Shown one piece after another: positions 23,951 to 35,475 of a DNA stretch of 64,000 nt. The stretch spans positions 4,572,562-4,636,561 of the forward strand of contig OY755241.1 in assembly GCA_963576725.1 (NCBI GenBank). Direction: 5' to 3'. Every line of letters starts with the position of its first letter. Within the stretch, counting starts at the first letter, position 1. The notes beneath the pieces were generated by a model that saw nothing but the letters and a program-made list of their open reading frames with translations, was not told the DNA's origin and searched no databases. The DNA is from Azorinus chamasolen (Eukaryota > Mollusca > Bivalvia > Cardiida > Solecurtidae). A program made the translations under genes and the position numbers.

Positions 23951-24294
23951 AATCACTTATGTTAAAAGTTGCAAAAGGTTACTGGTAGCTTGCAGAAATA
24001 TGCGGCACATAAGGTAATATTAAACATATCCTTTCATGCACTATGCATATTTTTTAATTTTAAATAATTCACCATATACAAAGATCATAAAACCCCTCTG
24101 ATCAAAGAGATCACAAAATGATAATCTGATCTGGATCTACCCTGTATTCCAAACAGGGATGTTTACATAATTGACTAACAGACGAATATACCTTAGCTGC
24201 ACACGCATAGGTAGTGCGATATTTTATTCAATGTTGAATACATATTGTTATATTCACAATTTATCAATCTCATTAATCACCTCCTCCTTGTAAG

Positions 24295-24440
24295 ATAATT
24301 CGGAGTACTTGAAGTCGTTTGATGACTGACGGGTATACCTTTATTTACACTATTTGTTAAGCTACGGTGACTTTAAGATAAGTGTGAGGTTAGGACCTCC
24401 AGTGGTGCTTTTGCCACTGACTGTTCAAAGGCAGATCAGA
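24295..24440 (+). mobile_element. PLE-3-type 3' UTR fragment
   Basis: Text 'gggtatacctttatttacac', 'gtgtgaggttagga' and 'ccagtggtgcttttgccact' matches 45065-45185, with a deletion. Confidence 0.65.
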
Positions 24441-24444
24441 TCCC

Positions 24445-24690
24445 GGGGGGGTATTGTTTTTGCCCTGTCTGCTTGTCACAAACTTTAACATTGGTCTAAC
24501 TTTTGGGCTAGTACTGATAGACATGTATATGCATCTGATAAAGCCGAATGTTTTGAGGGGTGACATGTCCAGGTCATTCTACATGATCAGAGGTCAAATA
24601 TATAGGTCAAATCACCGACTTTAACATTTGCCATAACTTTCGAACCTGTAGAGATAGAGAGAAACAAACATGGAAAGAGATGCTTAGTTT
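24445..24690. repeat. Repeat with 'taactttcgaacc' units
   Basis: Two related half-units ('caaactttaacattggtcta' and 'cgactttaacatttgccata') suggest a diverged tandem. Non-coding. Confidence 0.4.
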
Positions 24691-24890
24691 ACGTGGCCTC
24701 AATTTATGTGTTGGGTGGGCCTTGGTTATGTCAGGAAAAGTTATCCAGTGATATGTGGTTCAAACAGAAACAGACGAAGTCCGAGGTGCTTTTCAGGAAT
24801 CATCATATATCCCATGATCTCTACCTGGAACATCCTTTTTATGCCAGCAACAAAACTCATATTAGTTCTTTAACAAGCAAATACATGTAC

Positions 24891-25030
24891 AGTAAAACCT
24901 CTCTACAACGGCCACTAAATTACATCAAGTATTTTGTGTTAAAGGCAGGTGGTTGCTTTAAGTCAGTTGGAAGTAAAACAGGAGCGTTCTGGTTTACTTT
25001 CACCCTTTATAGAAAGGTTTTACTGCAGTT
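24891..25030. mobile_element. MITE, CAGTAAAACCTCTCT family
   Basis: The left end CAGTAAAACCTCTCTACAA and the right end AAAGGTTTTACTGCAG enclose 'ggcaggtggttgctttaagt'. It is homologous to 58355-58550 with an internal deletion. The long open frame 24693-25097 runs through it and is not a gene. Confidence 0.7.
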
Positions 25031-25076
25031 ACTTCATCAGTTTCAGTTTGTCATCAGCAAACGCCTAGACAGCATT

Positions 25077-25196
25077 GCGCTCTTTTTAATGACGTGAAAT
25101 ACACTACCATCCTAGTCTCTTTTTAATGACATGAAATACACTGTACCATCCTAATCTCTTTTTAATGACATGAAATACACTGTCCCATCCTAGTAA
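25077..25196. repeat. Short tandem repeat, three units of about 46-47 bp
   Basis: Unit 'tctttttaatgacatgaaat' plus 'acactgtaccatccta', three near-identical copies. Confidence 0.8.
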
Positions 25197-25589
25197 ACTG
25201 GCAAAAAAGGAAACAACTAGCAATCTAAACAGGTGCCGATTAAACAAATTACAATGAACTCGATTAAAGGCAAGAACACGCCAGCTCTAATGCATTAAAC
25301 CATTGAGTATGAAGCTTGTTACTTTAGAACAGTTTTGAAATTGTACATTCAGCCCATATGAATGATACATGTTTATACCAGTTTTTATGCAAAGGAATAT
25401 CTTTATCACAAGATAAGCACATGGGCTTTGGCATGGTCAATGCCTAAAATCCAGCACAATTTTTTTTGTCACAATTAACATTAAGTTTGGTTACTAATAG
25501 TAAAGATACCAAAGAAATTAACTGAAGAATGGACATGATTAAATTCATAACATGTGCACTTTATAATCTTCACAACAGCAGGTGTTAAG

Positions 25590-25850
25590 TGCTTGTGTGG
25601 CGGCCGTAAAACGTCGCCCCGTACTTCATTCTCAGTGTTGTTATACCTTCTGATCCTTCGAGGTCATGAATTTCAGTACTTCTTGTTCTGAAAATTGAAT
25701 ACTGCTTAAGCCGTTGCTAGGGGGCGTGAGCAGTGTTGCACTTTCAATTACTGCTCATGAACAGACTCAATAAAACCGAGTCTGCAATTTTCTCTTTTTG
25801 TGTTGCAATTTTTGCTCTCGGGGGATCACCTCCTTTCAGAATGTATTATA
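25590..25850 (+). repeat. Interspersed repeat, GTGTGGCGGCCGTAAAACGT family
   Basis: Starts 'gtgtggcggccgtaaaacgt' and ends near 'gggatcacctcctttcagaa'. Homologous copies lie at 32780-33012 and 35255-35475, an inverted piece at 28296-28420, and a partial at 30638-30670. No coding content. Origin unknown; possibly a SINE-like or solo UTR unit. Confidence 0.7.
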
Positions 25851-27260
25851 TATACCAGGAAGCATAAAAACCAGTGTATATATGTAAGACTATCTAATAC
25901 TGGATTTAAAAACTAGTACCATACATGCAATTAGCTGTGTACATTCTAGCTATACATACGTGTTATAAGCAGCACCAATACCCAATGCTAAAATATATGC
26001 TAACAATGACAATATCTAACATGCCTTCAGTCTTCTGAGAGTATAAGAGTCAGTTTCCTTTCTGAACTGGCTTATCAATCCTATTTGCAGAAGAGTTTTG
26101 TTTATAAATGAAGTTGTCTAACATTTTCTGGCACTAGCTAGCCATGTCCAGCTGTTTTCTCCACATCTCTCCAAAGCTACAGACACTTTATCTAGATCTG
26201 TTTTAGTCACATGAAGAAATGCCTGATCAATTATGTAGATGATAGGCACATTGGAAAGTATGTAAAGTTCTATGAAGATTCAATGATTTAATGGTTTGAT
26301 CACATGCATTCTGCAACCCCATTATATGACCTAATAAAGGTACATGTACCACAGAACTGCTACAGCCAGTTCTTGTCCTCCATCTTGAAGACAGTATTCC
26401 AGCCTGTCACTGCAATTTTGAAATACCTAAGCGTTTTTCAAATCGGTGCCTAACCCAGTCAAAAGATACAGCAAGCATCAAATTACTGAAAGACTTACAT
26501 TGGAAGGTGCATTATTAACTAGAGATATCACTAGCAAGGGTTCAATACCCCACACCAGCATATTTTACAAAGGTTGAGGATTCATACTTATCAGATTGTC
26601 AATCCATACTGACATGTAAAGCTTGAACACTTAGTATCTCAAACATCAGACTGAATTTGTCTGTAATCAGTGCAATCAGTGGCTTCAGCTATTCTTAGAG
26701 AAATTCAGTTGGAAAAAATGTACTCGATGAATAATAACTTCAGTTGTGACATCCAGATAAAGTGCTGTTCAGCGACTATGCAAAACAGTGACAGTAGTAA
26801 TAATTCAAAAACTTCCAGAGGGCTAAAACAGTTGCTGTATTTCTATTTGTTCAACTTGTATCTTTTATACTGGGATATTCAGTGATTTGTTGAGTGTCAA
26901 GAATTACAAGCACGCACTCTCATATTTTTTTTTATAGTTTCCATATATAATCAGTACAATAGAAATCTTAGTTATATAAGTCATTTTTTATTATATTAAA
27001 CTGATACAGAAAATCTATTTTCATGATTTGTCGTTATATTATTTACATCCTAAAGTCCCGAGTACATCCTAGTATTTTTTTTCACTTAGGTTTCACATCA
27101 TTGAGAAGTACAAAGGTTCTACAGTGCAAAGCAATCACATGAAGTAGTGTGCATGTTGAAAATATTTTGTATTTTCTTAACTCTTATGCTTGTGTCTAGA
27201 TCAGTATCCAATACAAATTGCAGGCTTGTACAGCAACAGCAATAGAAACTAAAATATCCT
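25851..27260. other. No recognisable gene
   Basis: AT-rich with no splice-framed exon, repeat boundary or RNA gene that I can support. Confidence 0.5.
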
Positions 27261-27265
27261 GATAG

Positions 27266-27480
27266 CTTAACCCTTCGCTTGCTATTCACGTCAATATACC
27301 TACCTATAAATAGTGAAGACACAGATGAGACAGTTCCTGCAGGAGCTGTCTCATCAGGGTCTGCACTATTTACAAGTTGATTGTGCAGTGATTGCACAGC
27401 GAAATACGGGTACACAGTGAATATATGCCTTTGCAGCTTTTATCATATGACAAGATTCTTTCTACAAATAGATAAAGTAC
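27266..27480. mobile_element. Palindromic MITE, TTAACCCTTCGCTTGC family
   Basis: Starts TTAACCCTTCGCTTGCTATT. The core palindrome is GAGACAGTTCCTGCAGGAGC... with inverted 'gctgtctcatcagggtctgc'. The right end is decayed. Confidence 0.65.
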
Positions 27481-27829
27481 ATTTGTTATTGTTTAACCTC
27501 ATAAAGTAGGAGTATTTGGGAAAAAGTAGGAGCAGATCCAAAAAGTAGACTACTCGAAAGCCTGTTACAAGAGGATCAACACTAGACTTGATCGACAAAA
27601 ACGTTTTTGTTTTGATGTCGTTTTACCTTTAGTGTGCTGAAATATGTCTGCCACAACACTGATGTGATGGATTGTAACTCATCTATGTTTCCTACAAGTG
27701 TTAAACTATTGACCAAATGTAAAACAACATAGATCCCTGTGAGTTGTCGAGTTACACGGCATGTCATCTGAATCCAAGTAGTTAGCAAATGTGAGCCCAG
27801 GTCGCGTTTAGCACGATAAGGATTGAAAC

Positions 27830-27957
27830 TTAAAAAGCTGCTTAAGCAAGGATACAGATATCATAAACTAAGAAAAACAATTATCTCAAGTTTATTATCG
27901 AAATCCCTTGCATATTGGCAAGTACAAATTTAATCTTCAGGCGCCCCTGCGACAGGA
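27830..27957 (+). mobile_element. PLE-2-type RT fragment (start of mosaic locus)
   Basis: Matches 20365-20475 (KLLKQGYRYHKLRKT to ALLRHG) with indels. It breaks off at 'ctgcgacagg'. Confidence 0.7.
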
Positions 27958-27990
27958 GTGCCGCCTTGGAACGGCCAGCAGCCAAAAACA
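27958..27990 (-). mobile_element. Inverted PLE-1-type UTR sliver
   Basis: 'agtgccgccttggaacggcc' is the reverse complement of 7059-7078. It is followed by A and G runs (27991-28012). It repeats the arrangement at PLE-1, where an inverted UTR piece sits beside an RT. Confidence 0.65.
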
Positions 27991-28016
27991 ATAAAAAAAA
28001 AGGGGGGGGGGGTATG

Positions 28017-28295
28017 CAGCAGTATTCAATTTTCAAAACTAATAACATAAAAGAGAAGATTTTAATTTTAAAATTGTTAATTATCCTTTTCTAGATGGGG
28101 ATGTGCCACGTTCTACATCTTATGGGGTTTTACAGCTGCCAATCACGCTGGCCTCTTTGCATGTACGCCGACAAGAAATATTTAGTACTCTATAAAGGCG
28201 ACCTCTTAAATCCGGAAACGGAAAGAGGACGGATATTTGTACTCGTTTTTGTCGTACCCTTTATTACTTTTCTACAGTTACTATATTCTGAAAAT
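28017..28295 (+). mobile_element. Chimeric PLE fragment: PLE-3-type RT joined to PLE-2-type end
   Basis: 28017-28130 is nearly the same as PLE-3 at 44345-44430. At a shared 'ttttacag'-type junction (about 28127-28138) it switches to PLE-2-type sequence ('ccaatcacgctggcctcttt', 20656 onward). It continues in the -1 frame as ADKKYLVLYKGDLLNPE. Confidence 0.75.
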
Positions 28296-28419
28296 GGGTG
28301 ATCCTTCGAAAGCAAAAGTAGAAATGCAAAAAGAGAAAATTGCAGACTAGGTTTTATTGAGTCTGTTCATGAGTAGTAATTAAAAGTGCAACACTACTCA
28401 CGCCCCCTAGCACCGGCTT
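28296..28419 (-). repeat. Inverted copy of the GTGTGGCGGCC family (partial)
   Basis: Reverse complement of about 25725-25845 ('gagtctgttcatgagtagta'). Confidence 0.75.
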
Positions 28420-29400
28420 CAGCAGTATTCAATTTTCAAAACTAATAACATAAAAGAGAAGATTTTAATTTTAAAATTGTTAATTATCCTTTTCTAGATG
28501 GGGATGTGCCACGTTCTACATCTTATGGGGTTTATATTTCTCAGCTTATTAGGTTTGCCCGAGCCTGTTCTTTGCTTGAAGAGTAAAGAACTCTGACGTA
28601 ATTTAGTTATAACTGATAAACTTCTTAAGCAAGGTTACAGATATCACAAACTTCGGAAAACTTTTTCTAAATTTTATTATCGAAATTTACCTCTCATTAG
28701 TAAATATAATTGCAATCTACGGACGTTACTGCGACAAGGCATTTCTCAACCAGAATTTTATGGGGATGTTATCTACAAACTTAGGAAAATTCGGGGTCAT
28801 ATCCATTTTCATGATTTGTTTATAAAACGCATTAAAACATTTAAAAAGAAAGGTTATGATCCTTTTATATTGCAACGCACTGCATGTTTGGTTATCGACC
28901 CTTTTACAGTCGGTAGCTACGCTTCCCTCTTTGCTTGCGCGATGACAGGCCGAGGGTAGTACTCTATGATGGTATACTCTTAAACTTGGATACAGGATGA
29001 GCTTACCAGACTCGTGTATTACTTTTTCCCTGTCGTGCCCTTAACGGCTTACCTGCAGGTGCTCTGACTTCAGCAAAGTCATTGAGTACATATTTGACGG
29101 ATTGTCACAGTTATTATGCTATGTTTTACATGTTGTCCTGTGTTCACCGTCGTCTATGTTGTAGGTAAGTCCAGCGGGGATACCTTTATTTACAATATTT
29201 GTAAAGCTAGGGTGACTTTGAGAGAAGTGTGAGGTTAGGACGTCCGTAAACCGGTTTAAACCCCCAGTGGTGTTTTTGCTACTGACCGTGCCAAGGCGGT
29301 ACTCTCTTTGTCACCCTTCCTTTTGTTTGCCTTGCGTCTTTGTGCTTGTGATTTGTTCATGTGTGGAACGTTTGTCCCTGGTTCTTGTGTGTCTTTTGGT
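28420..29400 (+). pseudogene. PLE-3-type RT C-terminal half and UTR
   Basis: Near-identical to 44345-45290. The first 114 nt (28420-28533) repeat 28017-28130 exactly. A local rearrangement at 28578-28600 replaces the LLEDFNRRN codons and creates a stop. The remaining C-terminal RT, its stop and the UTR through 'tcttgtgtgtcttttggtga' follow. Then the UTR switches to the PLE-2 type. Confidence 0.85.
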
Positions 29401-29500
29401 GACCTTTGTCACTGACAGTTCCAAGGCGATACTTCCATCTTCTTCCTATTATATGTTTGTTTTGTCTTTGTGTGTCTCTTTGTGTCTTTTATATACGACG
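29401..29500 (+). mobile_element. PLE-2-type UTR joined to PLE-3-type UTR
   Basis: 'ttgtcactgacagttccaag' onward matches 21015-21100. The join falls next to a 'gtga' shared by both parents. Confidence 0.7.
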
Positions 29501-29501
29501 G

Positions 29502-30507
29502 TTGTCCCAAAATAGGGTGATAGATTTTATGATTTGAAAACTATTAATGCGACTTTAATACAAAATCAGACCGAAACACAACATTAATTTGTGAATGACT
29601 CTACAAAGTTTCAAATTAGTATCTCCAAAAAATGAAATTTATTGAGTATTTTTAACAAACACATATCGTCGACTGGCGCACATTACAATGTCGCTTTGAC
29701 GCCTAGATTATCCCTTCTCAAAATACTCCCAGTTGATGCCTGGATACGGCGCTGCGTTTCTTGTCTTCAATAATTATGGGATCAATAGGGCACAGACATG
29801 TGTCATTTTAAGTCATCGGATATAACTATACTGACGATTTCGAGAGTCCAGTTTTAGAAGAGATTTCACGCACCGTTTGTCGTCTGTATGTGTTAAGTAC
29901 GTCACGAACCTGCTGCACTGGATTATTATCTATCGTTTTTCACGTGTCGGTTTGCGTATTTTCCTTTTCCCCATCCGTGTATCTATGATGTCATATACAC
30001 AAGTGCATGGTAGACATTTCGATACCTTTCCACAGAGATCATGTGTTTGTGCATCTGAACGGGAGTCATTCCCAAGCCAGCGCAGAATTCAATGACTTCG
30101 GTGCGCCGCCTTATCTCCTACGTCAACATTTTTCTCAAAATTCTTATGTAGGCGTACAATCTATTTATAGGCGTATAAACTTATTTTCACGGAGTTGTCA
30201 TACACGAATTAAAGTGAAATATAGTTCTAAAGGACGTCATAATTATTGACGTTCACGGGCATTTTGGCGTCTAGTAGAATGCAGTAATTCAGATAGATGG
30301 CTCTAATTTTATGTGACAACAGCATTAAATCAGCATTTCAATTACGCCGGTCGTACATAACAGCTTTTATAAATATGGTTGTATTTAGTAATTTTGCTTA
30401 ATTTTTTGACAGGCTGTTTTAAAATAAATAAATGATCGGCTTAAATTTCAAAATGAAAGGACGTCAATAAGATGTAATTAAATTTGTCACGCTGTTTTGG
30501 GACAAAC
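29502..30507. mobile_element. TIR element (TTGTCCCAAAA ends) inserted in PLE UTR
   Basis: The left end GGTTGTCCCAAAATAGGGTGA and its inverted partner TGTCACGCTGTTTTGGGACAAA differ at few positions. PLE-2-type UTR sequence is interrupted here and resumes at about 30512 ('gcatgtacatttactgtttg'). No convincing transposase is readable, so the element is non-autonomous or decayed. Confidence 0.6.
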
Positions 30508-30511
30508 CTCA

Positions 30512-30620
30512 TGCATGTACATTTACTGTTTGTCGTGGTGGTGGTGTTTGTGCGGTTGTGTGTTTTGTACGCGGTGTTTCCTGCATGACTCTTACATGTA
30601 CTTTGAGTACACTGACAGAT
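30512..30620 (+). mobile_element. PLE-2-type UTR, continuation after insertion
   Basis: Matches 21103-21205 ('gtttcctgcatgactc' then 'tgtacttt'). Confidence 0.65.
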
Positions 30621-30739
30621 CATACAAGGTATATATGTGTGGCGGCCGTGAAACGTCTCCCCGTACATCCAATCAATATTGTTTTCTTCCTCTTGCAGGA
30701 ATTGCTCTACATTCAATGTGTTTCCTCATACCTTTACAC

Positions 30740-30815
30740 CGTACTTTCTATCGGTGTTTTGGTGGTGGTTGCGTCTTGCATGTGGCTTTGCCTGCTTGAC
30801 TTTACTACTTTTCCA
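30740..30815 (+). mobile_element. Solo PLE 3' end
   Basis: 'tatcggtgttttggtggtgg' through 'cttgactttactacttttccat'-type terminus, identical in most positions to 45367-45437. Confidence 0.8.
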
Positions 30816-31081
30816 TATATCGCTAAAAGGTACACGAGATGAAGTCCCGGCTTTATCGTTTGTTCACTAATGTACATGGATATAAAATGAATAATTCTTC
30901 TGTTTCGTTTCGCTAAACAGTTATATTGGTAGTTATGTGTGTTCATTGTTTGCAATAGACATCGAACCACCTACATATTCAGATTGTTACACATGTGTAT
31001 GTGTGTTTGAATTGTGTTTTTTTCATATTATCCTTCCATGTCCATCCGTGTTGTCAAAGGCATTTTGCCCTTTTTCTGTTA

Positions 31082-32656
31082 CAGTATAACCTTGGTTATC
31101 CGACATACCTTCGGACCGCCTAAAATTGTCAGATGCATCGGTGTGTCAGTTGGTCAAGTGGCAACCATCAAATGATCAATTAACATAAAATTGGAAGAGA
31201 AATATCCGACGACGATAAACATTGACTGTTGATATTTATTTACATTAAAACCCGTTAAGATTCTGCACGCTACGTAAATGTCGTAGGCAAAATGAGTCTG
31301 CAGCAATTCTGAAAGTTTATGAAAATAAATGCACACTGGAGCTCTGTTATACCGAGGTCCCATTTACTGAGGTATCCGATATAACGCGGGTGGTTTGTGT
31401 GGCCGAAATGTTTTTTTGTACATACCTTATAATATGATTGAATATCCCAATGAAACATACGCCATATTTCACTCCAAACTCTATATTTCGACCCCATTAG
31501 ACGGCCAGCAGACAGCCTTGAGAAGTGTGCAAATCAAATACACACTGTCAGATGTCACCTGTCAAAATGGAAGCTGCTATTCGTAACTTTCCGACATTAC
31601 GGAAATCGTCGATCGAAATATCGTGAACGCTTCGGAAACTTCTGTTATGTTGGGAAAGTGCATAGATTGGCCGCGTCGGTGTTATTTCGTTATGTCGGAA
31701 GTGAACAAAATAAACCAAGCGTTGACATTGGCCCTTAGGGCAAGATTATAATTGATGGCCTGATAATCCTTTCAACTCTTACCTGTTAAATGTGCCAATA
31801 TGGGGGTGTTGAGAAGTTTGTTTGCACGTTACTTTAATTGTATGGCGTCGGGTGTTTATGAAAAACAAACATCATTAGAAATCTAAACCCCTGACTCAGC
31901 GGGGTTGGAGGTTATATGCTAATGTAGAAAAGGGTGTGTACTCTTTGACCAATCAAATGAAATTTAAAACCCCACTAAATCACACGCGACATCACACGTG
32001 ACCTTTCATTTTTTGAAAACAGTGACAGCCATATTTATTGTTTTAACACAGCAAGTTTTAATCGGATTAGGGGTTTGTGACAGGCCCAGGGGCAATTAAC
32101 ATTTCATCCTGTCGGTAAGTCAGTTTCGTTCGAAATTTCTTTATTTTAGGATGAGGGGGCTTATGTAAGTACCTAGATAAATATCAGTGTGTCTAACAAT
32201 TTGGATCCAGATGAGACGCCGAGCAACTCTGCATCTCATATGTATGCAAATTGTTTGCAACAGTTAGATTTGGCTGAACAAGTAAAGTGCATTTTATTTC
32301 AGATCGAGTTTACACCTAACATTATTCAAACAACTATACATGTACATGTTTTCTATTACATGGATTAAGTGTGTCATCACAACGATAATAACCTGTAATT
32401 ATGGATTTAGTCTGTACCCAAAATGTCGCGGAAACGATATTCGCTGTTATAGGTGGTCCCAATTCAATACAATGACGGATACGCAGGTGTGAAAAATGCC
32501 ACAATTATCACATAGGGACCTCCAAACAGTGTCGGATAACGGTTACGCGAGGATCCGTTAAACCAAGGTTTTAATTACATAGAACAAAGAAGGAAATGTT
32601 CGGGACCAAACATTGCTGTCGGATGCACTAGGTTCCGGATAACCAAGGTTATACTG
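31082..32656. mobile_element. Non-autonomous Tc1/mariner-type element, 1.57 kb
   Basis: Perfect terminal inverted repeats: CAGTATAACCTTGGTTATCC at 31082 and its exact complement ending at 32656, with a TA duplication on each side (31080-31081, 32657-32658). Internal sub-terminal repeats of the same theme (e.g. 'ccgttaaaccaaggtt' at 32557) occur. No transposase is readable. Confidence 0.8.
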
Positions 32657-32779
32657 TATTTCTATCTTTTAATTATGTCGATGGTTAATGGAGCAAAACA
32701 AAACATTTTACTTATTACAAGAAATACGTCAGTTCTCACACTTTCAGAATTTATGTACTACACAACAGCACGTACTAAA

Positions 32780-33012
32780 TGTGTGTGACGGCCGTAAAAC
32801 GTCCACCCAATGTTATATTTTTTGCTCCTTCGGAATCATTAGTTTCGATGTTAATTTTGAAAATTGAATTCTGCTTAAGCCGGTGCTAGGTGCAGTGAGT
32901 AGTTTCGCACTGTTAATTAGTACTCATGAACAGACCCAATAACACCGAGTCTGCAAAGTTACCGTTGACATTGCTACTTTTGCATTTGAAGGATCATCCA
33001 CTTTGAGAATGT
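32780..33012 (+). repeat. GTGTGGCGGCC repeat family copy
   Basis: 'gtgacggccgtaaaacgtcc' to 'ggatcatccactttgagaat'; homologous to 25590-25850. Confidence 0.75.
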
Positions 33013-33199
33013 CAGTACATGTATATGACACAGTGTTCATTGCTAGCAGTTATACAAGTTCCAATAGCGACTTAGTGAATAGCGATATATTTGTGAATAA
33101 CAATCGGACTTGAAACGGCACAATTATAAGAGAACGTGATACACGTTTTACCGGGCAAAATCCAAGTACAAATATGAGTCATGCAGGAAAGGGACTCCC

Positions 33200-34225
33200 T
33201 AAAATGAATGACGAATGAAAATGGAATGACGAATGACAGTTTTTTTACAATGAATTGTCCCTTCTCATTCAGTTTGTTTTAAGGTGGAATGACAATGGTT
33301 ATAGATAGAATGCCATACTTTTGAGACATTGTAGCCCCCATATGACCTTTGGGAAATGGAATGACATTGTTGTAAGGTAGAATGACAGTTATTATAGACG
33401 GAATGACATACTTCTGAGACTTTCTAGCCCCCATTTGACTTTTGGGAAATGGAATGACACTATTTAGGGTGGAATGACAATGATTATAGGCGAAAGTGAT
33501 TACTGGCATACTTTTGAGACATTGTAGCCGCCATATGACACTAGGTCAAATGGGGGCTACAAAGTCTCATATGTCATTTCACCTATAAACACTGTCAGCA
33601 TTGTAGCCGCCATATGACACTAGGTAAAATGGGGGCTACAAAGTATCGTATGTCATTTCACCTATAAACACTGTCAGTCCACCTTAAATAGTGTCATTCC
33701 ATTTCCAAAAGGTCATCTGAGGGCTACAATGTCTCAAACGTATGTCATTCTGTCTATAACTCATTCCACCTTACAACAGTGTCATTCCATTTCCCAAATG
33801 ACATATGGGGGCTACAATGTCTCGAAAATATGTCATTCCACCTATAACTGTCATTCCACCTTACAACAGTGTCATTCCATTTCCCACAGGTCATATCGGG
33901 GCTACAATGTCTAAAAAATATGTCATTCCACCTATAATAACTCATTCCACATTACAAGTGTCATTCCATTTCCAAAAGGTTATATGGCGGCTACAATGTC
34001 TCAAAAGTATGTCATTACGCCTATAAGCACTGTCATTCCACCTTAAATAGTGTCATTCCATTTCCAAAAGGCCATGTGGGGGCTACAATGTCTCAAAAGT
34101 ATGTCATTCCGTCTATAATAACTGTCATTCTACCTTACAACACTGTCATTCCATTTCCCAAATGTCATATGGGGGCCATAATGTCTCATAAATATGTCAT
34201 TCTACCTATAATAACTCATTCCATT
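33200..34225. repeat. Satellite with an inversion point near 33540
   Basis: The motif 'gtcattccatttcccaaa' / 'gggggctacaatgtctcaaa' repeats about every 130-135 bp in the plus sense from 33545 to 34220. It reads as its reverse complement from 33290 to 33530. The array is thus a head-to-head inverted satellite. Short open frames on both strands are by-products. Confidence 0.85.
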
Positions 34226-35250
34226 TCTCTAATATGCCAGAATAATTGAAATCCAGATCTATATTTAATCAAGTCACATGCTATATTAATTGACCATTCT
34301 TCTCTTAGGACGAACGTTATAGGATGCGACCAGTCGAGTGAGTTAATGTTATGGTTTGCGTTGCGAGGCAGTCTCTGGCTACATGGGACCAGACATTGTC
34401 ATGATGAAAGATTAGGTTTTGCTGTTGCACATTAGGGACTGCAATGTTTCAGGTCAGTAGACTACCCTAGGGGAATGTAGCTTATTTTCAATTTAATATA
34501 CCTTGACAATTACAATTGGCTGGGGTTCACTCCATATACGTAATTACTATTAATGTTTAATTAATATATTTTCGGTAACGAGGTGTAACACACCTATCGT
34601 CTGCTACTTAATGCAAACGTGATATTCTATCATCCTATCTCTCTGTCTGTATTTCTTCTGTATTTGTCTATATGTATCACTATAATTTTTTATTATGTCT
34701 CGTTCTCTCATCCTGTCTCTTCCTATCTCTGTCTGTATTTCGCGCTATATCTCTATTTAAATATAATAATATTTCTATCTATATTTTTCTATGTCACTTT
34801 TTGCGTTTTGCTCGCTTTATTGAAAGCATTTCTGTTCATTATTGCAATTAGTTTTGAATTAGCCCTGTATTATTCGAGTGAGCACAACATATTAAGTACC
34901 TTTTGCATATTTCACTATAATACGAGAAACAAGGACTGCTACATTACAAATGCAATTAAATTGATATGCATCTTGCATTTGAATCAGCCATGCGGTATGT
35001 GTATATCCCTAACATATATACGATCATCATTTATAAATGAGGTGATACAAAAGCAGAATAGAATACCCTTTCATCAGGTCATCATGTTATTAATCCCGTT
35101 TTCAGCGACTAGACTCGCAAACAGAATGAACCCCGACAAGACCGTGAGTATCTCGGCCCCTTAACAAGATGCATGCTCATTGACTCTCTGTCACTACTTT
35201 CCTTAACGTTTAATCTAATCAGACGTAATTAAATTGGATCTACTACTATC
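34226..35250. other. No gene; pyrimidine-rich low-complexity tract 34620-34800
   Basis: The open frame at 34619-35164 is driven by a degenerate 'tctctgtctgtatttc' microsatellite in its first third. It resembles no family. Confidence 0.55.
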
Positions 35251-35254
35251 AGCA

Positions 35255-35475
35255 GTGCACGTGTGGCTGCCACAAATTGTCGCACCGTACATTATTCTCA
35301 GTGTTATATTTTCTGGTTCTTCAAGATCATCACTGCCTTTACCCATTAAGCTGGTGCTAAGGGGTTGAGCTGTGTTGCAGTTCATTAACTTCTAATGAGC
35401 AGACTGAACGTGTCTCCAATTTTTTGTTTTCGCATTGCTGCTTTTGATTCAAAGGATCTCCTATTTTAAGAATTG
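35255..35475 (+). repeat. GTGTGGCGGCC repeat family copy (diverged)
   Basis: 'gtgtggctgccacaaattgt' to 'caaaggatctcctattttaa'; same block order as 25590-25850. Confidence 0.6.

Noticed and set aside
24693..25097. 134-codon open frame
   Set aside because: Runs across a MITE and its flanks; no family match.
33200..34225. CRISPR-like array
   Set aside because: Repeats lack unique equal-length spacers and the array is inverted; this is a eukaryotic satellite.
34619..35164. 181-codon open frame with hydrophobic runs
   Set aside because: The first part is a pyrimidine-rich microsatellite that mimics membrane segments; the rest has no family resemblance and no splice context.
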